The notes under the pieces were generated by a model. It saw nothing but the letters and a program-made list of their open reading frames with translations, was not told the origin of the DNA and made no database searches. Shown here piece by piece: positions 1 through 11,772 of a stretch of 64,000 nt of DNA. How positions within the stretch are numbered: the first letter of the stretch is position 1; every line of letters starts with the position of its first letter. The stretch lies in NCBI GenBank assembly GCA_037178855.1, contig JASJZC010000004.1:3410001-3474000 (forward strand). Direction: 5' to 3'. The stretch comes from Oscheius sp. JU75. Its lineage: Eukaryota > Nematoda > Chromadorea > Rhabditida > Rhabditidae. Made by a program: the position numbers and the translations under genes.

Positions 1-405
1 GATGAACGACGACGAGTACTGGAAGAGGCAGCTCCAGTTGCAAGTATGATGAGTAAAACGAGTTTCATGGTTAGGTCAGAGGAATGAATCGGTTCCTACC
101 ATATGGGCCCGAAGCGAAGCAGGGTGAACAACGCACAAGCAAGGTTTGAAACTCGAGGAGGATAAGATAGAAACTCACAAAACGAGGAAAAAGTAAAAAT
201 TTGTTCATTCAGAGATTGATTTCAATAGAATATCCCAGGCTGTGGCCAAGTTGTCACTCCAGCGGACGGACTTTGACAGCTGTCTTATTTGCATTTCTGA
301 GTTGCGATCACAACTTTAGCCTTTCCTTATCGTATTTCTGTTGCTCCTCTCCCATTTCAGAATGAGAAATCTCGGGAAAGACAGCTGACTGAGTCACCCA
401 AATGA
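1..405 (+). CDS. Possible 3' end of a gene entering from the left (two exons)
   Basis: The first 43 bases are open in frame 2 and read as a charged segment (DDEYWKRQLQLQ) ending exactly at a CAA|GTATGA splice donor. A CCCATTTCAG acceptor at 351-360 would continue it in the same phase with 14 codons (NEKSRERQ and on) to a TGA at 403-405. Both pieces look helical and charged. The intron would be 317 bp, long for this genome. The gene is cut by the window edge and I cannot name it. The call rests only on open frame, splice signals and phase match. Confidence 0.25.
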
Positions 406-783
406 CGTCGCGAGTGGCGATTGACCCCGTGGATACTGGCCACACATCTTGACGTCTCCCCTGTTACCACGCCTTTTGAATTCATTTTCGCACTTTCAGA
501 CAATCTGCATCATTGATCGATGTCCACTTGAGTTGGTCTTGTAAACTGTTTGTTCGAGAAATGAAAAGAGTTAGTAATGCTTCCCGCGGGAACGAAGGCA
601 GTTCGTTTCACAATCTCTTTTCACTGACTCGTCCAATATAATCGATGGACTATTATGCGAAAGTGTTCGGGTCAATCGAACAGCCTCTCTCTTTCTCCCC
701 ATTCGATTGAAGCACATCCAGCAATAATATGTTTTAGGCGATTCCAGAGCAACTCGACTTGATAGCCGGCTCGAAAATAAAAA
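406..783. other. Intergenic stretch, no gene seen
   Basis: No reading frame here looks coding. It presumably holds the promoter and 5' untranslated region of the Rab gene that starts at 784. Confidence 0.4.
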
Positions 784-1850
784 ATGGAGGACTACAAATA
801 CCTCTTTAAAGCGAGTCTAGCTCTATACCCCGTTTGATTTTCCCGCGCACTACTTTTTGCACTCATTTTTTGCATTTTCCGGCATTTTCTGCCACTTTGT
901 CATTTTCGAAGCTTGTTTAATCAGTTCGGTATCAAAAACTACTCGTATAGAGTCTATCTGGATGAATAAAATAGACTGCAAATAGATAATAACATGCGCA
1001 AGAGATAATAAGCAAGTTCTAACGGAGTATAGAGCTGATCTCGCTTTAAGGTGGTTCTCGTAGGCAATGCAGGGGTAAGTGGAAAGAGGTAGCTCAAACG
1101 ATCTATTTTAGGTTGGTAAGACTTGTCTTGTGAGAAAGTTTACTCAAGGAATTTTTCCCCCTGGACAGAGTGCTACAATTGGAGTTGATTTCATGATCAA
1201 GACTGTGATGGTAGACAGCGACAAAATAAAGGTAGGACATTTTCCTTCTATATCTATAAGTTACTTCAGCTACAAATTTGGGATACAGCAGGTCAAGAGA
1301 GGTTTCGATCAATTACACAAAGTTATTACCGTTCTGCTCATGCCATCGTTTTGGCGAGTTTCACTTTGTACTACCAAGAAAATGACGTTCAGGTATATGA
1401 CGTGGCCTGTCAGCCGTCCTTTGACTGTCTTCCAGAATGGCTCGCCGAAATTGAATCTTACGCGAACAGAAGAGTGCTGAAAATATTAGTCGGCGAGTGC
1501 ACTTCCTCTCTCTTAACCGCCTACTTTGTTAGGTAACAAAGTGGACAAAGACGATGAGAGAGAAGTTCCCGAGAGGATAGGAAAGGATTTTTCTGAAGTC
1601 AACAACTTTGATTACTTTCTCGAAACGTCTGCATTGGACGCAACCAACGTCGATCGATTGTTCGAACAAGTGGCCAGTAGACTAGCAAATGATATGAAAT
1701 CCGCTGATCAGAGGTTTGGCTGGACCTTTCTTAGCCATTCCGTACGTCTTTAGGTATACAAACTACAAGTCGGATGCTGGTCAGTCAGGTTCTGTCAATC
1801 TGTTGTCCAAAGCACAAACACAATTGAATACCTGTTGTGGACGGAACTAA
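784..1850 (+). CDS. rab-30: Rab30-like small GTPase
   Basis: Rab GTPases switch between GDP and GTP forms on membranes; Rab30 of other animals works at the Golgi. Seven exons: 784-810, 1051-1074, 1112-1231, 1270-1353, 1393-1492, 1533-1713, 1754-1850, giving 210 residues (human Rab30 has 203). Visible landmarks in order: MEDYKYLFK start, P-loop GNAGVGKT, effector region ATIGVDF, WDTAGQE switch II, GNKVD base motif, ETSA, and a C-terminal CC prenylation site near LNTCCGRN. Rab30 is favoured by FPPGQ before the effector loop and by the LPEWL segment. Oddity: introns 1, 4 and 5 start with GCGAGT instead of GT. Removing them restores unbroken Rab alignment; intron 4 is 39 bp and stop-free, so it could also be retained as 13 extra residues. 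Confidence 0.9.
845..925 (+). repeat. Possible diverged relative of the 28 kb palindromic element, in intron 1 of the Rab gene
   Basis: Shares CGCACTA near one end and TTGTTTAATCA near the other with one arm of the element at 28007-28364, with T-rich sequence between. The spacing is shorter than in the other copies, so this is the weakest of the three. Confidence 0.25.
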
Positions 1851-2105
1851 ATTGAGATTGACTGCAGAAAAAGTGCGCAAAAACTCTTACATTGGACTTT
1901 TCCATTTTTTAGATGACATTTTGTCGACAGCCTTCTTCTCACTTTTTTTTACTGAATTTTCACTCTCGCCCTCAGTACAGCTCAATGTCTTAACTATATT
2001 CAATATTGTCGGTAACAGGGTGTTCTCCCCTGTTTCGGCCAAATGTCCTGCACATATTTCGGTTCGGTGTATAGTGAGTCTGTGATTTGTAAATTATCGT
2101 CTCCT

Positions 2106-2111
2106 AATAAA
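2106..2111 (+). terminator. Candidate poly(A) signal of the Rab gene
   Basis: AATAAA about 255 bp after the Rab stop codon; no closer hexamer is seen. Confidence 0.4.
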
Positions 2112-2483
2112 TTTCTATTCAAAAAAAAATTCTTTGCTCTTTCGCATGTTGCACACCCATCCTTTCTACTCTTCCTTTGTTATATTCGGAATGTTTGTTT
2201 TCAGTGTAGAAAGAGTAATCGCCATCAGCTGTGCACTTTTGTGCCCTGGACGACAAGCCGCCGCGTGTACTTCGTTCCTCTACCTAATCAGTCAATAAAA
2301 TGGCGGCCATTTCTCCGTTCCGAGTTGTTATCAGGTGTGTTTTCTCTTGCAGAATTTTCACTGCTCAATTGGATAGAAGAAATGCTATGTATTTTAATAA
2401 CCATAATCACATAAATGAGATCGCAAGAATACTTAGCCCGAACAACAAGTCTCCACGACAATTTTATCTTCCTGCTTTTCAGA

Positions 2484-4532
2484 ATGTCTTCCCGGGCAGC
2501 CGCTTATGGACATGCGAAGACTGGAGCATTCAGCCAGGTCGGACCTGTCCTTCACAATCCATTCAGAGAAGACCCTTTACTAGATCGTACTCTCCGTCGT
2601 TTTATTCCCCAAGCAGAATATGATAAGGTGCTTGTTTGTTTCGTTTTGATTTCGACTGATAACACTTTTCTTTGAGCACGGTACGGCCTTTCAGGTAGCA
2701 CACGACCTAGACAAATTCGGAGAACGCGTTGTCTCGGAAATAGAAAACCTCGGCCGGCAATGTGAACTTCAGCAGCCAGTTCTAGAACAACACGATGCGT
2801 GGGGTCGACGAGTGGACAAGCTGAAAGTCTGTCCTGAATGGTACCGTTTGAAAGAAATCTGTGCTGAAGAAGGCGTCGTCTCACTCGGATACAAAAACCC
2901 AATTTCGGAGCATCCAGTCATCCGTCGATTACATCAAGTTGCGAAGTTGTATTTGTTCTCCCCGTCAGCCGGACTGACGACGTGTCCGATGGCCATGACG
3001 GACGGAGCAATAAAAACCCTGAAGGTGCTAAGTCTGGATCAAGAACATCCCTTTGCAAAGGAAGCTGTCGAACGATTACTTAGCAGAGACGGAAAAAAGG
3101 CTTGGACAAGTGGACAATGGATGACTGAAAAGAAAGGAGGCAGCGATGTCGGAAGTGGCTGCGATACATATGCTGTTCAGATCGAGGGCGACAAGGTGAT
3201 GCCATTATTTATAATACACAAACTTTTGTTTCAGTATCGTCTACATGGCTACAAGTGGTTTAGTTCTGCAATTGACGCCGATGTGGCCTTGACTCTCGCC
3301 AGAGTCGTGGACAAAGATGGAGAAGCAACAAAGGCATGTGTTTTTTTCTTCAAATAAATAGTGATCTAGGGATCCAAAGGTCTATCGCTCTTTCTGCTGC
3401 GTATCCGCAACGATGACGGCTCTCTTAACGGAATCCAGATGGTCCGTTTGAAGAACAAGCTCGGAACAAAGCAACTGCCTACAGCTGAATTACTTTTGGA
3501 TGGCTGTGTTGCTGAACGAATTAGTCAGACTGGACGTGGTGTAGCCGGAATCGCAAATATGCTTAACATTACTCGAATTCATAACGCTGTCGCCTCGATT
3601 GGCGGCATGCGACGAATTCTGGCCTTGGCGAGGGACTATTCCACGAGAAGGGAGGTCTTCGGACAAGCTCAGTCCAAATGGCCTCTTCACACGGCCACTA
3701 TCGCCAAGTTAGAAGTGCAAACTCGTGCCTGTTTCCTGCTTCTAATCGAAGCTGCTCGTCTTCTCGGTCTGACCGTAAGTTTTCTGTTTCCATTCCAATG
3801 TTTCACGAATTCCTTCAAAGATATTTGTTTATCCAGGAAGCTGGAGAGGCAACTGCTACTGAAGCAACTGCCCTTCGTCTTGTGACACCGGTCTTAAAGC
3901 TGTTTGCTGGAAAACTCTGTGTTCCTGCAATCTCCGAGGGAATCGAATGTTTTGGAGGCCAAGGATACATCGAGGATACTGGTTTGCCGACTCTTCTGCG
4001 AGATGCTCAAGTCACTCCGATCTGGGAGGGTACAACCAACGTGCTCTCGCTCGATGTTCTTCGCGTCTTTTCTGGAAAAGACGATGTGCTCTTGGCATTT
4101 GGAAAACACTTGCAGAATATCCTCAGTGTCACCAGTAAGCCATTTCAAGTATCTTACTGCAGTTTGTCCATAGAGAATACTCCGAAACTACAGGAATGCA
4201 AAAAGGCGCTGGATGATGCTCTAGACCAGCTGCAGAAATTGCTTGTTCGAGCTGGCGACTCTGCTCTCCGTGATGAGGTCCGCGTCGACGCTGTAGCTCG
4301 TGATATTTCCTTCGCTATCGGACGAATTTACTGTGGAGCACTGCTGGTTCAAGCAGCTTCCGACGCTCATCAATCTAAGCCTTCCGACGAAAATGTTGCT
4401 CACAGATGGTGCCTTGAACAGCCTCTTATTGAACTAAGATCCGAATGGATGACCAATGAGCGTGTCAAGCAAGATCGTGACATTGTTTTCGAAAGCTATG
4501 GAGACTACGCCGCACAACGGGCTAAGCTCTGA
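2484..4532 (+). CDS. acdh-11: Acyl-CoA dehydrogenase, ACDH-11/AidB-like
   Basis: FAD-dependent acyl-CoA dehydrogenase family. In C. elegans the closest type, ACDH-11, binds medium-chain acyl groups and tunes desaturase expression with temperature. Six exons: 2484-2627, 2695-3195, 3235-3333, 3370-3774, 3837-4134, 4174-4532, giving 601 residues, the usual length. Seen: the CPMAMTDGA segment, the flavin-contacting WMTEKKGGSD and GYKWFSS blocks, and the C-terminal ECFGGQGYIED and PIWEGTTNV signature of the family. The start was chosen because it follows a CTTTTCAG acceptor and gives the conserved N-terminal KTGAFSQ segment. Intron 3 (3334-3369) is a 36-bp GC-AG intron; its removal joins EATK to GSKGLSLF. 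Poly(A) signal 20 bp downstream. Confidence 0.9.
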
Positions 4533-4552
4533 TGTGTTTTTTGTACATTGTG

Positions 4553-4558
4553 AATAAA
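4553..4558 (+). terminator. Poly(A) signal of the acyl-CoA dehydrogenase gene
   Basis: AATAAA 21 bp after the stop codon. The gene on the opposite strand ends only about 50 bp further on. Confidence 0.7.
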
Positions 4559-4610
4559 GTTTTATTTATGCAAAAATCTCTGAAAGATAAGAATCTGACG
4601 ACAAAGTTAA

Positions 4611-6286
4611 TCACTTCTTTTTCTTTTGTTTCTTTTCTTCTTTCCTCCTTTTCTCATAGGCATCGAGATCTAGATCGACTGTTGATGCTTCGGCTTTCCA
4701 ATGTGTAAATGTGCTATGTTCTAACGGCTGATACCAGCCAGATCGCTGTCGGTATTCAGCTTTGTTTGTGGCATTAGTTGCTCTGAAGTGTGAAACATTC
4801 GAATTTTGAGGCAGGCTTACAGTGGAGGAAAGAGATAGTCAGCAGTGTCGGCCATGTATTTATAACAGCTCACATATCCAACAGAGTCGCCTCCACGAAC
4901 ATGGCCAGAAGGGTCGACAATTAGGATTCGAGTCGGCGGGATGTTTACAGCGCGATACGACTTTACGTCCTGAAATCACAAATACCAGAAAGTGAAGTTG
5001 TAGTGTACAGTTTCTCGGTTTCCAAATCCGGCATAGAACGGTTGCTCAACTGGGAACAGCTTTTTGAGATCTTTCAGGGCTGCAATTTTGAATTCGTCTG
5101 GTTTTCGATCAATGACTTCTCTGAAACAGTGAATATGTTGCAGTTAGAGTTGACCGGTCATTGAAATAGACCAGAACCAACAAATACATAGAAAAATATA
5201 AGAGAACGTACAGTCGGAATGCCATGAGGACACTGCTTGGCGAGAGCAGAACGGGACCATCGGGCAATCGCCTACTTCCTTGAACAACCGTTTTTAAATA
5301 TTGCTTTGTCATATAGCTTTGACCAATGGCTCGCGAGGAAAGGTAGACCACTTTGTATCTGAACACTAAACTAGTACTTGACCAGCGCCCGCCTACCCAT
5401 TTTCAATGATTCTAGTGTAAAGATCAGCAACTCCTGTATGGGCCCATGTACCGCCGATTACAGGAATGACATGACCAAGTACATCACTTTTTGTAATGGT
5501 TCCGTCGATATCGGAGACAACAAGCTGCTCATTCCATTTGTAAAGATAAATGTTGCACGAACACCAGCTCGTGCCCTGAAATCAGCAACATTTTGTGTGG
5601 ACCAAATTATCAACCTGATACATGGTTGTGATGCTAAACCTTGCCTCGTTGGCTCCATACTTCAGTCCGAGACTTTTCAGTCGATCAGATGATAATCGAA
5701 GTGAAGAATATAGCAGTCCATTTGTGCTACCAGCATCATCTCTGAAGTAAAGGTTTGAAAGGGTAAAGAGTCCGGAAACTTGACGGCTTCGTTCGTTGAC
5801 GTTGAAAACACTGCTCCATCTTCTGTAGATGCATTCAGTTTTGGAGATTCTGGTCCAGCGATAATTGGCGGTGGGTTTTCTTGAGAAATAGGCACAGGAG
5901 TAGCAAGTTGCGCTGGCTCGAGTTGCGGAACAAGGGGCGGAACTGCATCGGGTGTATTACTGTAAACTACTCCCGTGGCTCCGAGTTTCATTTTCAGATC
6001 GATGTCATCGCCATTGATTTCAATGTCTACGTACTAAAAACGAAAGTTAAAACGGGGAACAGCTTACCTTATCTGTGAGACTCCAAACACCGGCTTTCCC
6101 AAATCGAATGTGAAATGGGGTGGCTTTGAGCTGGCCGTCAGGTTGCTCGACAACAATTACATCGATAGCACCTGAAAAACTCGTATCAAAGCAAAAGAAC
6201 AAGACTGATATACCCGACAACGTTGCTGGATTGATTGCATCGTAGAACGCCTTCGCTGTTTTTACTATAGCGTTCGCGTAGTCCAT
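4611..6286 (-). CDS. lpin-1: Lipin-type phosphatidate phosphatase, unusually short
   Basis: Lipins turn phosphatidate into diacylglycerol at ER and nuclear membranes. Nine exons on the minus strand: 6286-6214, 6171-6068, 6033-5801, 5741-5615, 5575-5397, 5358-5212, 5120-5009, 4969-4821, 4782-4611, all in phase, giving 431 residues. N-terminal N-Lip domain: start MDYANAIVK, then [14 protein letters not shown] and [11 protein letters not shown]. Catalytic domain: [11 protein letters not shown] carries the DxDGT active site, followed by [32 protein letters not shown] and a YQPLEHSTF tail. Only about 80 residues lie between the two domains, where other animal lipins have several hundred, so the linker with the usual basic nuclear-localisation tract is missing. 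The C-terminus is very Lys-rich. The intron after exon 3 was placed by phase. Confidence 0.88.
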
Positions 6287-6626
6287 GATATTCTGTTATC
6301 TGTAAAATTCCTTGTTTCCATTTTGTGAAAAAGATAATAGGAAGATTTTTCTAGTGGGTCAAAATTGAATCGAACGGGGGAAAGTGAATTTGTTTATGAA
6401 CAAAGCAATCACAAACTTCGCGAATTTTGGAAAGGGCGCGTTATTTGGGTTCTGATTGGAATACCGTAGCCATGACCGAAATACGAACTGTTTGCAAAAT
6501 CCAAAATTTGGGTCATGTTTCCAGTTTTTTCGTGTTTTTCTGTTCTCTAACGCTTTTTTATTGTGTCGTGCCTCTACAAAGTGTCGTCTGCCGATACTTA
6601 TCGTTCATTTTCAGTTTGCCGTTATA

Positions 6627-9135
6627 ATGGGTGCTGGCGACGATAGGGATGAGCCAGGGAAAACAGAAGCACCGCAACAAGACAAACAACCCGTACCGTA
6701 GCAAATAGTCCATCAACACCTCTTTTTTTTTAGAGCCGGAGCTACGAATTTTCGATTGCAGGACAACAGCTGATGCGTTGCAAGTCTAAACGAGTCACGC
6801 CCAGGAAACTAAGTATATCGGAGGTAGCTACAGTAACGGTTGGGGCAAAATACAAAGAAGGATCATATGAACGGGAAGTAATCATTCCAAAAGTTCCAGC
6901 GTACGTTTTGGCCCTGTTATTGTAGTATGATAGTTTCAGCTTCTTATATGACTGTGCTTCAGTTCTTTACTCACGCGTTGGCAATAGCTCTGAGATCTTT
7001 CGCAAATCAGGCTCTCAGAAGAGGATGAACGATTTCGTACGGAAACACACTGTTAGTTTTGGTCGTTGCAAATACTCTATTCTTCTTGTGGGATGTGCAT
7101 GTTCTCGGATGCTCTTTCGAGAACTCCGGCTTGTCAGATCTGGACGTGTCAGGATTGTTCAAACTATATTTGAGACAACATCTGGAACCTACTCTTTTTG
7201 CCGGCGATCCTATACTCGATGATATTATTAGAATACTTGAAGAAGTAAGTTTACCTTCCATGAGTCATCTGTCTCCTGCCCTAGATAAAAAAAAATATGG
7301 GCAGGCTTGCATCTCCCTCCATCAAACAATTGCTCATTTTCAGCATCAATGCGTCAATTTTGATCTCGACATCAGCCCGGAATTGGGAACTCTAATCTTC
7401 GTCATCAAATTTCTACATTCTCTCTGCCTGAAACACCCGCAGAGCCAGCAACTGACAGCTGCCAATTTAGCCATTCTTTTTGCACCAGGAATCATTCAAC
7501 ACCAAAAGGCAGGAACGGCGAGATTTTCCTCGTGTCTACAACTTACTTTTTTCTTTAGGCAATTGATCCGAGGCAAGCCAAAGAGCATATTTACCTGGTA
7601 CAGAAGATGATAGAGAACTCATTCAAACTTGGTGTTCATATTGCTGACACAAATTTACATAGAGTGAGGTAAGACGTTTCTCTTACATTATTCTAATGTA
7701 ACTAGATCGACCAGTATAAGCACGGATCGCTCTAAAAATTACGACTGTTCACGCAGATCTTCATCCGTTCTAGGTCGTTTCATGAAGTACATGGCTAAGG
7801 ATCGTCCAAAGGTTCGTTGTGATGCATTTCGATCAAAATACTGATTTCAGAGAGTCCACGCCGCGCCGTATGCGCGAGTCAAACCAAGCCTCGAGTGTTC
7901 GCCTGAAGTTAGAATTTCTCGTCCATTGGCCAGAGGCTCGACAAGAATGCGACGAGAAGATGTCATAGCGTCCTTCGAGAAGGCTGGAGAGATCAACAAT
8001 AGAATATCTCTCAAAGACACGGTAAGATGCCGCCCGACTGTAATTTATGTTTTAGTGTTGTCAGGTCTTTTGTGGAACTGGGTCGTCGACTTCTCCATTC
8101 ACGCGGTGCTCAATGTCTACAGTACCGTTTGACGAAGAGAAAAGACGTCAACAAATCCAAAATTCGTCGCTGACGACTCTGCCGCCGGGGGAAAGTACCT
8201 TCAACTGCAACAATGGCGCTACTATTCGGAATACCCTACCGGTGCAAGATAATGGCCTGCTAGATGACAATTTTGTTTGATTTCATGTTGTATTAGTCAT
8301 TCCACCTATTCCAGCTCTTATCACCCGAGCTGGACGTGTCTCTTACCAACGCCATGAGCCCCAAGAGGATACCGTTAGACAGCATCTTCATCCAGCCACC
8401 AAAAGAGCCGTCGACCGCCACCATTTACGACAAAACGCTTGCAACGCCGAAGGTCGAGACGATTGAGCGAACAGAGTCGGCAAAATCTGTAATACAGGAC
8501 GATTTCCTGTTCAAAAAGCCTGAACTCTCAGTGCCTCGTCCTCGGACACATAAAATTGAAGTACTCGATTTGTTTTCTTTATAGCATGTATTCCTACTTT
8601 CAGGTAGAGAGACTAGCTGCCACTCGGACAACTTACAAATCGCTACTTTCTCTACCGCCAGAAGTCAGAAAACCTCCTGCCGGCTGCGGAACTACACAAG
8701 CTGCTGAAGTGGTTCATAAGTCGCAACCAGCTCGTAGACGACGATCCTCTGGCTTGGGATTTGGAAGCAGTGACATGGTCGATCTGATTCGCTCGTCCTC
8801 TGACCAAGAGGTCGGAGATTCCCAAGTCTTTGCAATATGTTTTTGCAGACACTAACCGAAGCAGCTAACGTACTCTCGTCTAACAGACCTTCGATTGCTC
8901 TTCTGAAGCAGAAACAGACTGTTACGCAAAATGTGGCGAAGTTTGAACGCCAGGCCAGTGCTGATGAAGCTATCTCAAAAAAGTAAGTTCTTTTCTTTCT
9001 ACTTCTACCTGGTTTTCCGAAACCTATTGTTTTCTATTCAGATCGCTCAGAGGTAGCGCTGGTCCATCTCCCGAAACTTCGTTCGCCCGTTCTAAGACGC
9101 CTGAAGACTTCAAGCGTGATCCACATAACAACTAA
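6627..9135 (+). CDS. RhoGAP-domain protein (ARHGAP11/19-like)
   Basis: GTPase-activating protein for Rho-family GTPases. Thirteen exons fit in phase: 6627-6697, 6736-6900, 6940-7051, 7122-7244, 7344-7508, 7559-7668, 7706-7811, 7851-8021, 8065-8274, 8315-8560, 8604-8810, 8849-8982, 9042-9135, giving 637 residues. The RhoGAP domain lies near residues 70-270: IPKVPAFLYDC, then SEIFRKSGS with the catalytic arginine finger, LFKLYLRQHLEPT, and LTAANLAILFAPGI with the conserved Asn. The rest is Ser/Arg/Pro-rich and looks disordered. Intron 5 (7509-7558) is GC-AG. Exon 2 needs the second AG of a TAGAG acceptor to stay in frame. The subfamily is a guess from domain position. Confidence 0.8.
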
Positions 9136-9218
9136 CCGACGACACATTTACATATATACGTTATTTTCTTGGCGCTTAGAATAGTGGAATGAGTTTGTGT
9201 CTTGTAGATTTGCGTCGA

Positions 9219-9224
9219 AATAAA
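9219..9224 (+). terminator. Poly(A) signal of the RhoGAP gene
   Basis: AATAAA 84 bp after the stop codon. Confidence 0.6.
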
Positions 9225-9463
9225 ATTCCCGCTAAACTTGTGGTGTATGAATCGATGGCCGCCTGAACGTTTCCTGCAATGCTTTTACAAACATATTCAT
9301 TGAGTATTGTTCATTTTTCTCTTCTTCATAGCAAAACTTAAAGTTTTTTTCATTAGAAGGTCTAACCGCAAGCAGTCCTTTAACACGTTGTAGCGCGATT
9401 TTGTCTAAACAACCTTTTTCTCTTATTGTCTCGAACAAACTGAACTGCTTGAGATTAATTCAG

Positions 9464-11637
9464 ATGGTCAAAGTTAGCAAGAAGACGGACAAACTGAAAG
9501 AAGTGGAAAGTTGCGTCAAAGACGAGGAATGGGACAATGAAGAAGAGTCGGTGGAGGATGAAGACGTCGAAGAACCGTGAGCTTTTACTCCCTGCTATAT
9601 ACTTTTTTGCTCGTAGAGAAGAGTGGAACGATGAGGAAGGACCGTTTATACCGAAGGAAGAAGAGGATTACCAGAAAGAATTTAAGGTACTTGGCCAACA
9701 GAACTTCCATACTTTGTCGAAGATCAAGTAACTCTTTCCGTTCATGTGTTTCAAAAAGCTGTTTCAGTGTAACAAGTAGTTGGGTAGAAAATGCAGTCGA
9801 ATTCCCAGCTGAACTCAACGAAAATAATCTGTCTGACTTATCGTCATTGGCAGGATTTCCCTCTGAATTGTTCGAAAAAGTTCAGAGCGAGATCAAACAG
9901 TGGTTTCCTGTTCAGGTATTTTGATTGATTTATCTCATTCCTCTTTTTAGAAATCTGTTATACCAGTTCTCCTGGCTGATATTCTGAAACCGCCAGTTTT
10001 GCGACCTCGCGATATCACTATTTCGGCTCCAACCGGTTCAGGAAAGACCCTTTGTTACGTGCTGCCCAGCCTGACGATGATTGGTCAAAAGCCAACTGGA
10101 CGACTGTCAGTGTTGATCTTGGTTCCAGTACAGACTCTGGTGAAGCAGATTGAACAGGTTAGGCTATATTTAAATTGAGTTCGAGATCTTGAATACAGGA
10201 GTTTGCCCGTTTCAATGTCTACAATGCTCAAGTGACGGCCCTTTCTGGCGCCGATGAGTACGAGAAAGAGCTGAAGAAGCTCTCGCTCAACGGAAACCGC
10301 GGTAGTGACGTGATCATCGCTACCCCAGCTCGTTTCATGGAACATTTGATGGCCCGCAACAGTCCAATACGACTGAATTCCCTCCGTCTTCTCGTTGTAG
10401 ACGAAGCCGACCGAATGGGAATGAAAGTTAGAATGGAATGGCTCGAAGCTGTCGAGAAGCAGTCAGAAGGTGTACCATCTTCATTATCCGTAACTTTGTT
10501 TTTTCAGGGAGAATAGCTGCCGGAAACCTTCGAGAGGTTCTGAATACTCGTCATGCGCCTCGGAAGCTTCTTCTCTCGGCTACTTTGTCAAAAGATATCG
10601 AAGAATTGCACATGTGGAATCTACACAAACCATGTCTCTTCCGTGCTAACGTCTCTTCGAGCGAGAAGGTTTGAATTGGTTTTTCTTCTCACTAAAGTCA
10701 TCTGTTAGGTAAAAATGGATGGATACGACCACGTAACAGGAGTCTTGGCCCTGCCTAGTTCAATCGAACATGAGATTTTGGAAGCAGAAAAGTCGGTTCA
10801 TCCATTGGTAATTCACAGGAAGATTACCGGGAATGACTGGACAAGAGTGCTCATTTTCGTCAATGAAAAGTTTGTTTCCTTATTGCTACAACACATAGAC
10901 CGGTTTCAGATCTTCCGCATACCGTCTAGGTGTCTTACTATCGGCTCTGTCAGGCGACAAGTACAAAGTGGAGAATCTGACCGCCGATCTATTCGGTAGA
11001 CGGAGGGAGAAGGTCCTCAGACGATTCAAAGTCGGAACGGTATGTTAGTTTACTATCTGTTGTACAATTAGTTTTTGTTCAGACTCGTGTCCTCATCTGT
11101 TCCGACGTTCTGGCTCGAGGAGTTGATGTCCCTGATATTGACTGTGTCATCAATTACGACCTGCCGACAATTGATCGTCTCTTCATCCACAGGGCTGGAA
11201 GAACCGGAAGAGCCGGTAAAAAAGGAACCCTTTTGAGTATCGGAGACAAGGAAAGCGTATGCCTTTACTATCCTACATTTTTACCAAAAACAATTCAGAG
11301 ACGTTGGTTCAAAGCTCTCCTTGAGAAGACAGGACTATGGATAAACGTTGTCGTAACGCTAGTTGACAATGCAGAATTGGAAGCTCATATGGAAGCGTAC
11401 CAGAAGGCATTGGCTGAGCTGAAGGAACGCATAGGCAAAGAGAAAGGTGACCTCCACATTTTGTCCAGTTGGAAAGTTGTTTCAGAAAACGGATCAGCCA
11501 AAACGAAGAACGTCAGTGGGCTAGAGTACAAACGAAAACGGAAATGGGTTCCGGGACTCAAGGAGAAGCGAGATGAAGAGAAAATGGCCAAACGAGGAAT
11601 TTGGAAGTCGAAAAAAAAGGAAAAGAAGGATCATTAG
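9464..11637 (+). CDS. ddx-51: DEAD-box RNA helicase, DDX51/Dbp6-like
   Basis: ATP-dependent RNA helicase; DDX51/Dbp6 acts in the nucleolus on the large ribosomal subunit precursor. The start at 9464 follows a TAATTCAG acceptor. An acidic N-terminus ([12 protein letters not shown]) leads into helicase motifs: Q-motif FPVQKSVIP, motif [10 protein letters not shown], Ia [18 protein letters not shown], motif II VDEADR, motif III LLSATLS, then [17 protein letters not shown] and motif [21 protein letters not shown] before motif I and the insert within the first RecA domain match DDX51 better than other DEAD proteins. The C-terminal tail is strongly basic (KRKRKWVPG to KKKEKKDH), as in nucleolar helicases. 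At least eight short GT-AG introns. The exon ending at 9727 must run through VLGQQNF to keep phase. Confidence 0.9.
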
Positions 11638-11772
11638 ATTGTTGTTTCGTATATTGTTATTCGTTGTTGTTTCCTTGTTAAAGTTTGTTTCTCCTTCTCT
11701 TCGGATAAGTTGGATAAGTTGCAAGCTTTTCATACTTATTTTAATTAATCTTGATCATTAACTTCTTTTCAT

